Shown here piece after piece: positions 1-7,965 of a stretch of DNA of 16,097 bases; positions within the stretch are counted from its first letter, which is position 1; each line of letters begins with the position of its first letter. This DNA comes from CAYSLU01 sp964431965 (GTDB lineage Bacteria > Verrucomicrobiota > Kiritimatiellia > CAIKKV01 > CAYSLU01). Location: contig CAYSLU010000108.1 in the NCBI GenBank assembly GCA_964431965.1, positions 1-16,097 of the forward strand. The letters are read 5' to 3'. Both the position numbers and the translations under genes were made by a program. A model generated the notes under the pieces. The model was not told the DNA's origin. It searched no databases and was given only the letters and a program-made list of their open reading frames with translations.

Positions 1-1315
1 CGGCCGTGAACTCCTCGCCCTCGTCCGTGGCGGCGCAGGCCAGGTGCGGCTTCATCAGGGCGCCGCCCGGGCGGGGCATGTTGTGGGCCAGGTACCACCG
101 ACGCCACAGGTTGCGCGACCGCGCCCGGTCGCCCTGGTAGAACATCAGCACCGACAGCGGCGTACGCGCCTCCTCGCCCGGCAGCAACTTGAAGTGCGTC
201 TGCTCCTGCCCCGCCGTGATGTGGACGCTTTGGTTGCCATGCCCCTTGAACGCGGCAGACCACTGGCCGGACCAGCCGACCACGACGATCAGGCCGCGTT
301 GCGTCGAAGGGCATTCCAGGTTGTAGTACGGGAAGGCCCGATTCGTCGGCCGCCCGCCCGAAGGCGCAAAGCGATACTCCTCCTCGTGCGCGAGCGAATT
401 CCGAAACGGCTCGTAGCCGTCCGCGCAACAATAATCGCCCGTCCAATGGTTCAGATAGGGGAACCGCCCGAGGCTATGGGTCACGTCCAGCGAACGGATG
501 GCTTCCAGGACCGGCGTCTTCTTCTTGGACGTGTTCTTGAAGCGGAGCCCCCATTCCACCACCGGGAACCGGGTGTACTCCTTGATCTCGCAAATCAGGG
601 CCAGGCCGGTCTTCGGATCGGTACGTGTGATGCGGTGCAGGATGACACCGTGCTTTTCCGGCAGGCACCGCTTCGTCATCCCCCACGTCGGAAGAAGTTG
701 GGCGGACGGCTTTCGGTCATATTGGAAGCTGAAACCGGGGTTGACCGTCGACGGCTGACCCAGCCTGACGGTCCTCCCGTCCGCCAACACGACCTTCAGG
801 TCGACCCAGTCGGCGTGGCCGTAGTTGGCCGGTCCCTTGACCCGAAGCGTGAACTGCCTGCACCCTCCGAGCGGCACGTTGAAGGAGGCTGGCGCGGCGG
901 CTGCGAACTGCGGGCCACTCCGCCAAGCATCCCTGCCGGACACCTCAATGCTGAAGACGAGCGTCTTTCCGACCAACTGGCGCGTGTTCCGATTGTCGTC
1001 AACCCCGCACAGACCGGTCAGCCGCCGGCCCGCCGCGGGAAGCCGCACGAGAATCTCGCTGTCGGTGTGCGTGCCCAATCCGGCGGCATACGTCCCGCCG
1101 GCCAGGCATAGCGGCGTCTGCCCGTCGTTGATGGAGGCCCCGAACTGCAATTCGCCCCAGCCCTGCGATATGCAGATGATCTCCGCGCGCCTGCCGCCTC
1201 CGGGCTGAGCGGTCGTCAGGGCATCGAGCATGCCCGACAGCCATTGTCGCGCGTCCCCCATCTCCTCGCGTGTCACGATGCTCGCATAGTCGGTCGCACG
1301 TGTTGTCTCTGCCAT
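1..1315 (-). CDS. GH36-type alpha-galactosidase with N-terminal NPCBM domain, 3' part beyond window
   Basis: The frame is open from an ATG at 1315 to the left edge: 438 codons and no stop. A GAGGGG ribosome site lies 5 bases upstream of the ATG. Residues about 30-170 look like an NPCBM carbohydrate-binding domain (GLGTHTDSEILVRLP near residue 79, then LTGLCGVDDN). Residues about 190-430 match the beta-sandwich preceding the barrel in GH36 proteins of this type (FPVVEWGLRFKNTS, GWSGQWSAAF, HFKLLPGEEARTPLSVLMF, WRRWYLAHNMPRPGG). The catalytic barrel with its aspartates lies outside the window, so activity cannot be judged. The expected role is release of terminal alpha-galactose from oligosaccharides. 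No signal peptide is visible, suggesting a cytoplasmic enzyme. It is the third gene of an operon with two small transporters, 65 bases after the second. The family call rests on recognised motifs, not a search. Confidence 0.88.
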   Translation of the reverse strand, partial: MAETTRATDYASIVTREEMGDARQWLSGMLDALTTAQPGGGRRAEIICISQGWGELQFGASINDGQTPLCLAGGTYAAGLGTHTDSEILVRLPAAGRRLTGLCGVDDNRNTRQLVGKTLVFSIEVSGRDAWRSGPQFAAAAPASFNVPLGGCRQFTLRVKGPANYGHADWVDLKVVLADGRTVRLGQPSTVNPGFSFQYDRKPSAQLLPTWGMTKRCLPEKHGVILHRITRTDPKTGLALICEIKEYTRFPVVEWGLRFKNTSKKKTPVLEAIRSLDVTHSLGRFPYLNHWTGDYCCADGYEPFRNSLAHEEEYRFAPSGGRPTNRAFPYYNLECPSTQRGLIVVVGWSGQWSAAFKGHGNQSVHITAGQEQTHFKLLPGEEARTPLSVLMFYQGDRARSRNLWRRWYLAHNMPRPGGALMKPHLACAATDEGEEFTA

Positions 1316-1380
1316 GGTATCCCCTCGTTTCTCTCTCCTCGTGATCGAAAGCTCCCGATGCCGGCAATCCCTCCGCGTCG

Positions 1381-1737
1381 TCAGTGCCCGCCTCCGGCCG
1401 AGGCCAGCAGTGCCCCGATTGCCAGCAGCGCCACCCCCACCCATTGACGGACGCTTGGCCGGGACCGGAAGAAGAGCGCGAAAGCGAACTGCGTCAGAAT
1501 GAACGTGCCGGCCATCGCCAGGACCGACACCACATTCGGCGTCGCCGGCAGTGCCTTGAAGAGTTCCTTGAGAAACAGGATGCTCGGCGCCCCAACGGCG
1601 TTGGCGCTACAGAACCCGACCCACCAGCGTCGGCTCCGCATGGAGGCGCCCCCGTCACTGCCGAGCTTCAGCGCGACCTGCGCCAGCACCTGCATCGCGA
1701 GAAAACAGCCGAAGTTCACAAAGAAGATCGTATTCAT
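1381..1737 (-). CDS. small four-helix DMT/EamA-type membrane protein, second of a pair
   Basis: The product is 118 residues with four likely membrane helices at about 2-22, 42-60, 67-90 and 98-115. It ends in a Gly-rich helix (GVALLAIGALLAS) typical of EamA half-transporters. Helix 1 runs into VALKLGSD, the usual conserved Lys of this superfamily. The drug-pump glutamate that EmrE carries in helix 1 is replaced: the equivalent stretch reads LAMQVLAQVALK. Its ATG overlaps the stop of the upstream gene by three bases (ATGA), so translation is coupled, and the pair may form a heterodimer. The GGGGAG about 9 bases upstream is a possible ribosome site inside the upstream gene. Substrate is unknown. 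Position before a GH36-type gene suggests a sugar-related compound, but that is inference. Confidence 0.82.
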   Translation of the reverse strand: MNTIFFVNFGCFLAMQVLAQVALKLGSDGGASMRSRRWWVGFCSANAVGAPSILFLKELFKALPATPNVVSVLAMAGTFILTQFAFALFFRSRPSVRQWVGVALLAIGALLASAGGGH

Positions 1738-2117
1738 GCCGACGGCTCCCCGGCGCCTGCCCCCCGCGCCGGCGGCCCGCCCGAGACCGCGACCAGGCCT
1801 CCGGCGATAGCCAGGGCAATGCCGATCCACTGCACGGGCGCAAGCTCCACCCGGTAGACCAGCCAGAAGGCGATCTGCACGGAGATCGCCCCGGAGCCCA
1901 TGGCCAGAGCCGCCGCCAGATTCGCGTTCACACCGGCATAGAACCGCATGAGAAAGATCAGGCTGAGTGGACCGAAGACATTCCCGACGGCAAAGTAAAG
2001 CCACGTATGCTGCGCGTCCGTTCCGCACTCCTTGAAGCAGAACGAGGCCAGCAGGTTCAGGATCGTGTAACCGACCAATCCCCAAGCCGCCCGTCTTGAC
2101 ATACCCAGCCGCGCCAT
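1734..2117 (-). CDS. small four-helix DMT/EamA-type membrane protein, first of a pair
   Basis: The product is 127 residues. The ATG at 2117 has a strong GAGGAGG ribosome site (2123-2129) 5 bases upstream. Likely membrane helices are at about 10-29, 37-58, 66-90 and 95-112, followed by a short Gly/Ala/Pro-rich tail. Helix 1 ends in ASFCFKECG, with the Lys common to EamA/DMT proteins and no embedded Glu where SMR drug exporters need one. The stop overlaps the ATG of the next transporter gene. Half-length paired DMT proteins usually work as antiparallel dimers or heterodimers, so both genes are probably needed. It heads the operon leading into the GH36-type gene and starts about 124 bases from the divergent regulator. 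The transported compound cannot be read from the sequence. Confidence 0.83.
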   Translation of the reverse strand: MARLGMSRRAAWGLVGYTILNLLASFCFKECGTDAQHTWLYFAVGNVFGPLSLIFLMRFYAGVNANLAAALAMGSGAISVQIAFWLVYRVELAPVQWIGIALAIAGGLVAVSGGPPARGAGAGEPSA

Positions 2118-2241
2118 GAATGCCTCCTCACCGAGAGCATCGGAACCAACTCGCACGATCGGTACTACAGCACATTCGGCGGGGCCGCGCTCCACATCGG
2201 TTTCGACGGTGTTGACATTTCTTTCGGCCCAGCCCGAACAT
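2118..2241. promoter_or_regulatory. divergent promoter region between transporter operon and PocR-AraC gene
   Basis: About 124 bases separate the two divergent starts. Control elements for both directions, and probably the regulator's own binding site, should lie here. A perfect TTGACA at 2212-2217 faces the regulator gene, but no convincing -10 box follows at 16-18 bases. The minus-strand ribosome site (GAGGAGG) occupies 2123-2129. No clear operator repeat was seen. Confidence 0.4.
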
Positions 2242-3264
2242 ATGGTAATGCGAGATTCACACCAGCCTGTCGGCGCGACGCCGACGCCACTGCCCTGCTC
2301 CGCCGGGCTGTTCTTTCGCCAGCTACTCGGGTCCCCCCAGTTCGGCGAGTTCGCTCTCATCATGAAGCGGCTCACGGGCCTGTCCATGGCCCTCAACACC
2401 CCCGATGTCGCCACCACCCGCGGCGGACTCGCGGCGGACACCGGCAATCCGCTCTGCCGGATGATTCGGGCCTCGGCCGTGGGGGCTCGCCGCTGCGAGG
2501 CGTGCGACCGGCGGCAGCAGGCCCGCTCCGGCGACGAGGGCAAGGCGGTGCTGTACCGTTGCCATGCCGGTTTCTACGACATGGCCGTTCCCATCCTGGT
2601 CCAGGGCGAACACGTCGCCACGATCTCCAGCGGCCAGGTCCTCGCCGAACGCCCCTCGGAGGCCGCGTTCATCCGTATACGCCGCCGGTTCCGCTGGCTG
2701 AACATCCCGGAGCGCCGGCTGCGGCGCGCCTATGAGCAGGCCCCGTGGTTGCCGCGAGCCCGGCTGCTCCATGTCATGCGCCTGCTGGAGTTGTTCGCCC
2801 AGCAGATGTGCGCCAGCGCCTGGCGGATCCGGGAGCTGGAAGCCGGCCAAGAGCGGCCCGATCTCCAAGAGGCCAAGGCTCTCGTCGAGGAGCGGTTCCG
2901 AGACTCGGAGTTGCGGCTGGCCGACGCCGCGGTCCGGGCGGGCCTGTCCGTCGCCCATTTCTCGCACCTGTTTCACCGGCATACGGGCGTGACCTTCACC
3001 CGGTATGTCCAGTCGCTGCGCGTGGCCGAAGCGAAGCGGTTGCTGTCCGAAACGGACAGGACCGTCACGGACATCTGCTACGCATGCGGCTTCAACAGCC
3101 TCACTCATTTCAACCGCGTGTTCCGGCGGAGCGAAGGCTGCTGCCCCCTGCGCTGGCGTCTGGCCGGCGACCGGAACGAGCCCACGGCCGACACACGGCG
3201 TCCACGGCAGTCACGGACTCAGGCAGGCCCCAGCGGGATCAGAGCTGCTGTCGCTGCGCGTTAG
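2242..3264 (+). CDS. AraC-family transcriptional regulator with PocR sensory domain
   Basis: The product is 340 residues from the ATG at 2242. Residues about 25-200 form a PocR-type ligand-binding domain: LCRMIR, GARRCEACDRR, YRCHAGFYDMAVPI and GEHVATISSGQ, with cysteines at 72, 85, 88 and 107. Residues about 205-308 form the two-helix-turn-helix AraC DNA-binding domain (LRLADAAVRAGLSVAHFSHL, then VTDICYACGFNSLTHFNRVF). The frame is open further up to an ATG at 2116, but that start would overlap the divergent gene's start codon and leave no promoter space. The region before residue 25 looks non-domain. An ATG at 2248 is equally possible, and none of these starts has a good ribosome site. PocR domains sense small organic ligands; the founder responds to 1,2-propanediol. 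Probable target: the divergent transporter/GH36 operon and perhaps the wider locus. Confidence 0.9.
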   Translation: MVMRDSHQPVGATPTPLPCSAGLFFRQLLGSPQFGEFALIMKRLTGLSMALNTPDVATTRGGLAADTGNPLCRMIRASAVGARRCEACDRRQQARSGDEGKAVLYRCHAGFYDMAVPILVQGEHVATISSGQVLAERPSEAAFIRIRRRFRWLNIPERRLRRAYEQAPWLPRARLLHVMRLLELFAQQMCASAWRIRELEAGQERPDLQEAKALVEERFRDSELRLADAAVRAGLSVAHFSHLFHRHTGVTFTRYVQSLRVAEAKRLLSETDRTVTDICYACGFNSLTHFNRVFRRSEGCCPLRWRLAGDRNEPTADTRRPRQSRTQAGPSGIRAAVAAR

Positions 3265-3431
3265 GCAACACTGCGGGCTTCATCGCCGCGCGGACGATGA
3301 CGTGCAGGAACGCACGGCTCGCCACCGTATCGCGCCTGTTCTTGCTTGCATCCGGCGGCGCGCGCCAATACCTTCCGGCCAATAATTGACGGTGTGATCC
3401 GCATTCGACACGTCCCACGGGAGTGCAGCCG
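3265..3431 (+). promoter_or_regulatory. intergenic region upstream of the lipoprotein gene
   Basis: This 167-base gap probably holds the promoter of the large lipoprotein gene. It contains a ribosome site GGGAG at 3419-3423, 8 bases before the ATG at 3432. It also has a TTGACG at 3386-3391 without a good -10 box, and a short direct repeat GCCAATA at 3364-3370 and 3378-3384, 14 bases apart. The repeat could be an operator half-site pair but may be chance. Confidence 0.3.
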
Positions 3432-6400
3432 ATGAGCAACACGAGACCGGTTCGATCCACGACACGCGACAGACTGGCCGCCGCCGCCGGAGGCGCGATC
3501 CTCCTGCTGGGGCTGGCCTCCTGCTCGACCGACCAGTCAACGGCGGCCAGCGCCCCAAGCGCGCCGGCCGGCAAGCCTGCGGCGACCGTTCCGGCCGCTG
3601 CTCCCGCCGCCGTTGTGGCCGCGGCTCCAGCTCCCGCCCCCGTCGTCGTGCCGCCCGTCTACACCGCGGCGCCGGCCCAGGCCCAAGGCCTCGCGGCAGC
3701 CGTCGTCAGCGAGGACGCCGCGCCGACCCCGGACTCCGAAGCCGGCTGGACCGGCAACATGGCACGGAATCCGGGCTTCGAGGAGGACTTCATCAACGCG
3801 CACGGCGAAGGCCATGTCCTGAGCTTCAAGGGCGACTGGTTCTACAACCAGAAGGACGATGTCCCCGACTGCTGGGATTTCACCGGCTCGAAGGGGAAGG
3901 CCCTGCGCCAGGAGCGCGTGTCGCCGGTTGGTCCGGCCTCAGCGGAAGGCGTCGGCCGGCCGCTCGATGGCGGGAGTGTCCGGTACTGGACCTGGAACAC
4001 CGGCAAGGCCCACTCCGGCGCGCGCTGCCTGCATCTGGAGGCCGGCGTCACCGTGCAGCAAGACTTCCAGCGCGCGGTGTCGCAGTGGGGCGGCGGGGCG
4101 TGGGGCGGCGTGGAGAACCGGTCGATGACGGTCGCCACGTCCGAGGTCGCGCGGTTCAACCTCCCGTGGCGCGCAAGCGTGTGGGTCCGCGGCGGCGGCC
4201 GGATCTCCCTGGGCTCAGCCACGCAGGCCGCCCCCACGAACCCACCCTCCACCACCTGGCAGAAGATCGAGGTCACGCTTCCCGCCGACCAGGTCCCGGC
4301 GCCGAGCCGGCCGGTGACGGTGACGCTGGCCGGGCCGGGTGAGTTCGACAGCCTGGTCGTGCAGGAGAAGCTCCCGGACTCGCCGAACCTCGCGGCGGAC
4401 GCGAGCTTCGAGTCCGCCCCAGGCGATGCCCCGGCCGGCTGGTCGGCCCAGAAGAAGTACCGCGCGATCGGCCCCACCTACTACATCTGGACGGACTGGA
4501 ACCACGCGTTCGCCACCAACCGCGGCGCCGTGAAGCTCGACCGGCTCATCGCCCACAGCGGCCGGCAGTCGGTCCGCTTCGACGTGTATCCGGGCGACGA
4601 GAAGTACATCGAGTCGGACGCCATCGCGCTGAACCAGAAGGAGTCGAAGGTGGTGGAGGTCGGCGTCTTCGTCCGGGCCGATCGCGTCCGCCTGATCGAC
4701 GTCCGGGCGGTCGATGAGAACGGCCTCTGGATGGCGTCGTACCGCCCGAGCCAGCCCGAGTACGAGAAGGCCGGACACCCGGGCTCAGTGCTGTTCGGAA
4801 ACGGAACGTTCGGCTGGCGCTACGTGCGCAAGTTCTTCGTCTCGGCCGCGGGGACGCCGGTGCAGTCGATGCGCGTCCGCCTGTGCGCCCGCGGGTTCAA
4901 CGGGCACACGCTGGACGACGCCGACACGCGCGCATACGACATGGCCTCGGGCACGGTCTGGTGGGATGACGTCCGCGTGTACGAGCGCACCAGCACGGCC
5001 GCCGACCTGCACGCGCGCGGCGTGGCCGTCCCGGCCGCGGCGACGCCCGCGCCCGGCCGCTTCGCTGACGCCGACATCGATTTCGGCCAGCGCTTCGTGG
5101 GCGAGAACGTCCTTTCGTACAGCTTTGCCAACGCCGGCAGCGCGGGCAAGTATCAGCTGCGCGTCACCACCGCCCTGCCGGGCGGCGAGCCGCGCGTGAC
5201 CGAGTCGCCGGCCGTGTCGCTCCGCAAGGGCCAGCGCGGCCGCTTCGCCGCGCCCTACGTTGTCGACCGCCTGGCCGGCGAGCTGGCGAAGCAGGCCACC
5301 TGGCAGGTCGAGCTGCTCTGCGACGGCGCGGCCGTGACCCGCGAGACGTACGCCTTCAACACCTGGCCGGTCGTCGCGGACATCGACGTCAGCCGCCACT
5401 ACAACCTCCCGGGCGAGAATCCCGTGACGACCTCGATCAACCTGGGCCTCGCCGACCCCGCGCTGAGCCGGGTGGCGCGGGTCGAGCTCCAGCTCGTCAC
5501 CCCGCAGGACGGAAAGGTCGTGAGCGTAGTGGGCATCGGCGACCTGAAGCAGGCGTTCGAGCAAACCCGCGCGTCCCTGCCAGGCCCCAACTCGGTCGGG
5601 AAGTACAACAACAAGGGCGAAGGGCCGGAGTTCAGCCTGACGACGCCGGAGTGGACCGTCGACCGCAACAACCTGCTGATCCACCGGCTGGACATCAGCC
5701 GCCTGAAGGTGTGGCCGCACAACTATCCCGTGCGCGACACCGTGCTGGTCGTGCGGGGGCTGGACCAGTCCGGCCGCGAGCTGTTCCGCCAGACGAGCGA
5801 GCCATTCGGCCGGATGGAGGCGCCGCCCAAGCAGGAGGCCCTCCGCACGGTTGAGGTCCGCGACGACGGCGCGATCATGCTCAACGGCAAGCCCCGCTTC
5901 CTCATGGGCGCGTCCCACCAGCATGCGCGGCTGAATCACTCGCCCGCCCGAATCGCGCAGCTCGGGCTCATGGGTCACCGCATGCCGCAGCAGGGAGAGG
6001 CCACCTTCCCCGCCCTCCGCGAGCTGTGGGAGAAGTGGAACCTCTACGCCCTCCAGGCCAAGCCGGTCAGCGGCGCCAGCGGCGTGCAGGTCCATGTGGA
6101 CATGACGCCCGAGCAGAAGCAGGCGCTCGAGCAGTTCGTCAAGGACGGCGGTATGCAGAACATCATCTCCTTCAACACCGGCGGGTGGGAGGCGACGATC
6201 AACACGGACGAGGCCGACAAGGTAGCGACGCACAAGAAGCTGAACGACTGGGTCCGCAAGGTTACCGGCCGGCCCGTGGCGATCAGCACCAGCGGCGCGT
6301 ACAACGCGTGGTGGCTGCCGCACATTGCGTTCTACGACATCGACCACGCCGAGACGGAGATGTGGGGCCCGATGGACTTCAACGTCATCTACATGCCCTA

Positions 6401-7664
6401 CGCGAGGCGCGCGGGCGCCAAGCCGGCTTGGCTGTGCCTGCCGCAGCTCTACGACAACACGCCGTACGAGCGGTACCGCTTCGAGACGTACGAGAACATC
6501 ATCCGCGGCTCGTGCGGCATATCCATGATCCAGGGCATCGGCGATCCGACGTTCAACCGCGGCCTCGCGGGCGAGCTGCGCTACCTGGACGCGCCGCTCA
6601 ACAGCCTCGACACGCGCCCGGACATCACCACCCAGCCGCCGTTCCTCTCGCACAAGGCGACGCGGTACGAGGGCAAAACCTACATCCTCGCGTGCAACGC
6701 GGGCCCCATCCAGGTCGGCGCGTGGAACTGGCAGACGACAGCCGTCTTCAACGGGCGCGCGGCCCACGACGGCGACACCGTCAACACCCAGTGGTTCCGA
6801 CCGGCCGGCATCCGCATTCACGCGTTCCGCGGGCTGCCCATGCCCGAGCTCATCCAGAAGGGCGACAAGATCGTCCAGTACGTCTGGATCGACCCGAAGG
6901 AGAAGCCCGACTGGGCCATGGTCTGTGTGCGCGGCGACGGCCGCTTCGCGCACAACGCCGTGCTCGGCACCTTCAGCTGGGAGAAGTTCAAGAAGGACGA
7001 GGGCAACCTCATCATGTACTCCGAGCTGGAGCACTCCGTGTGGCACGACATCAACTGGCGCATCGACGACCGGATCTACGAGCGGGCCAGGATCCTGCTC
7101 GGACAGAAGGAAGCGGACCAGCTGAAGAAGCTCGACGGGATCGGCCGCGCAAAGGTCGAGAAGAACGCCTACCAGCCGGAGCACTTCCGCGGCGCCGGCA
7201 AACTGCCCGAGGCCGGCGCGTGGCACCGGATCGAAATCGACGCCGAGCAGTACGGCCTGGTCGGCAAGCTCGTGGACGGCTTCGCCTACTTGACTCAGAA
7301 CGGGCGCGCGATCTGGGATTACTCGGCCCTCGAGCGCACCGGCGCGGTCGTCCGCGTATTCTGCGAGGACACCGTCGGCATCGATCGCGCGCTGCTCCCG
7401 TCCGTACGCGTCAATGTGCCAGGCCTGAAGGCCGGCACGCGCGTCCGCGCGCTCTTCGAGAACCGCGAGATCGTCGCCGAGGATGGCGGATTCACGGACA
7501 GCTTCGTCGGAACCGACACCTACGGCTACGAAGGCGGCGCCGTGGTCGGCGATATGTTCGGCTTCATCAAGGATCCGGACCGCGAACTCGTGCAGATGAT
7601 CCCGAGCGGCTACGGCTACACCTACGGCCCGACCGCCGTGCACATCTACGAGATCGAGAAGTAG
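3432..7664 (+). CDS. giant multidomain lipoprotein, glycoside hydrolase-like, family not recognised
   Basis: The product is 1410 residues. The ATG at 3432 is chosen over a GTG at 3423 because GGGAG sits 8 bases before it. Residues 1-31 are a lipoprotein signal: arginines, a hydrophobic core and lipobox LASC with Cys31. Residues 32-108 are an Ala/Pro-rich tether. Two CBM4/9-like sandwiches follow, at about 109-315 (starts NMARNPGFEE) and 319-515 (starts NLAADASFES, ends WWDDVRVYE). Further beta domains span about 545-800. From about 806 there is a start typical of hydrolase barrels (AIMLNGKPRFLMGASHQH), continuing to about 1075, then C-terminal beta domains to the end. I could not assign catalytic acids or a GH family; Glu/Asp in DIDHAETEMWG and FETYENII are only candidates. 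It likely acts outside the cytoplasm, bound to a membrane, on a polysaccharide. It is transcribed alone and followed by a hairpin. Confidence 0.88.
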   Translation: MSNTRPVRSTTRDRLAAAAGGAILLLGLASCSTDQSTAASAPSAPAGKPAATVPAAAPAAVVAAAPAPAPVVVPPVYTAAPAQAQGLAAAVVSEDAAPTPDSEAGWTGNMARNPGFEEDFINAHGEGHVLSFKGDWFYNQKDDVPDCWDFTGSKGKALRQERVSPVGPASAEGVGRPLDGGSVRYWTWNTGKAHSGARCLHLEAGVTVQQDFQRAVSQWGGGAWGGVENRSMTVATSEVARFNLPWRASVWVRGGGRISLGSATQAAPTNPPSTTWQKIEVTLPADQVPAPSRPVTVTLAGPGEFDSLVVQEKLPDSPNLAADASFESAPGDAPAGWSAQKKYRAIGPTYYIWTDWNHAFATNRGAVKLDRLIAHSGRQSVRFDVYPGDEKYIESDAIALNQKESKVVEVGVFVRADRVRLIDVRAVDENGLWMASYRPSQPEYEKAGHPGSVLFGNGTFGWRYVRKFFVSAAGTPVQSMRVRLCARGFNGHTLDDADTRAYDMASGTVWWDDVRVYERTSTAADLHARGVAVPAAATPAPGRFADADIDFGQRFVGENVLSYSFANAGSAGKYQLRVTTALPGGEPRVTESPAVSLRKGQRGRFAAPYVVDRLAGELAKQATWQVELLCDGAAVTRETYAFNTWPVVADIDVSRHYNLPGENPVTTSINLGLADPALSRVARVELQLVTPQDGKVVSVVGIGDLKQAFEQTRASLPGPNSVGKYNNKGEGPEFSLTTPEWTVDRNNLLIHRLDISRLKVWPHNYPVRDTVLVVRGLDQSGRELFRQTSEPFGRMEAPPKQEALRTVEVRDDGAIMLNGKPRFLMGASHQHARLNHSPARIAQLGLMGHRMPQQGEATFPALRELWEKWNLYALQAKPVSGASGVQVHVDMTPEQKQALEQFVKDGGMQNIISFNTGGWEATINTDEADKVATHKKLNDWVRKVTGRPVAISTSGAYNAWWLPHIAFYDIDHAETEMWGPMDFNVIYMPYARRAGAKPAWLCLPQLYDNTPYERYRFETYENIIRGSCGISMIQGIGDPTFNRGLAGELRYLDAPLNSLDTRPDITTQPPFLSHKATRYEGKTYILACNAGPIQVGAWNWQTTAVFNGRAAHDGDTVNTQWFRPAGIRIHAFRGLPMPELIQKGDKIVQYVWIDPKEKPDWAMVCVRGDGRFAHNAVLGTFSWEKFKKDEGNLIMYSELEHSVWHDINWRIDDRIYERARILLGQKEADQLKKLDGIGRAKVEKNAYQPEHFRGAGKLPEAGAWHRIEIDAEQYGLVGKLVDGFAYLTQNGRAIWDYSALERTGAVVRVFCEDTVGIDRALLPSVRVNVPGLKAGTRVRALFENREIVAEDGGFTDSFVGTDTYGYEGGAVVGDMFGFIKDPDRELVQMIPSGYGYTYGPTAVHIYEIEK

Positions 7665-7680
7665 AGACCCGGAGCCACAA

Positions 7681-7706
7681 GGGCGGCGGCCCCACAGCCG
7701 CCGCCC
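7681..7706 (+). terminator. strong GC hairpin downstream of the lipoprotein gene
   Basis: A perfect 10-base stem (GGGCGGCGGC at 7681-7690 and GCCGCCGCCC at 7697-7706) with loop CCCACA starts 16 bases after the stop codon. No T-run follows, so it is not a textbook intrinsic terminator. It may still stop transcription or protect the mRNA end. Confidence 0.6.
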
Positions 7707-7720
7707 CTCCTCCCGCTCAT

Positions 7721-7742
7721 ACTCGTAATCCTGCTCGTAATC
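7721..7742. repeat. short direct repeat of a CTCGTAATC unit
   Basis: CTCGTAATC occurs at 7722-7730 and 7734-7742, period 12 bases, and a degenerate copy (CTCATA) precedes it. It looks like a remnant of a simple intergenic repeat. No gene is seen here. Confidence 0.5.
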
Positions 7743-7753
7743 GCTCTCCGGCG

Positions 7754-7823
7754 CTCCGCGGTCTCCGCGCCTCCGCGGTGAACCAGCCGAAGGGTCCACC
7801 ACAGAGACGCCGAGGCCGCAGAG
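7754..7823. repeat. imperfect inverted repeat between convergent genes
   Basis: A 27-base left arm (7754-7780, starting CTCCGCGGTCTCC) pairs with a right arm at 7797-7823 (starting CACCACAGAGACG) around a 16-base loop, with 21 of 27 positions complementary. Four of the six mismatches are C-A on the plus strand, which become G-U wobble pairs in minus-strand RNA. The hairpin therefore folds better in transcripts arriving from the propeller gene on the right. It probably acts as a terminator or belongs to a dispersed intergenic repeat family. From 7824 to 7965 I see no gene or further element. Confidence 0.6.
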
Positions 7824-7965
7824 GCGGAGCCTGGGTCGCCCGCACGGAAGCACTCGGGGCGAGATGTCGCGCCGTCGTTCGGCCCAGGCCGCGGTGCTGA
7901 CTCATCGCCGGACACGCACCTCCGCGCGGGCGCCATTCAGTCGCGCATCAGGCGTCCAACCGGCG

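Noticed and set aside
44..1111. Plus-strand open frame of 355 codons at the left end
   Set aside because: It is the shadow of the minus-strand GH36-type gene, whose translation shows NPCBM and GH36 motifs. The plus-strand product is Arg/Pro-rich with no recognisable domain.
2212..2217. TTGACA as a sigma-70 -35 box for the regulator gene
   Set aside because: No acceptable -10 hexamer lies 16-18 bases downstream. The nearest TATGGT is 23 bases away and overlaps the start codon.
2116..2241. Longer start for the PocR-AraC gene at 2116
   Set aside because: It would overlap the divergent start codon at 2117 and add 42 residues of non-domain sequence, leaving no promoter.
4785..7853. Very long open frame on the minus strand (about 1000 codons) across the lipoprotein gene
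   Set aside because: It is antisense to a gene with clear lipobox, domains and ribosome site, and its translation is low-complexity Arg/Val/Asp/Leu-rich. Long antisense frames are expected at this GC content.
6026..7900. Plus-strand open frame of 624 codons in another frame of the lipoprotein gene
   Set aside because: The translation is a run of Arg, Gly, His and Pro, typical of an out-of-frame reading of GC-rich coding DNA.
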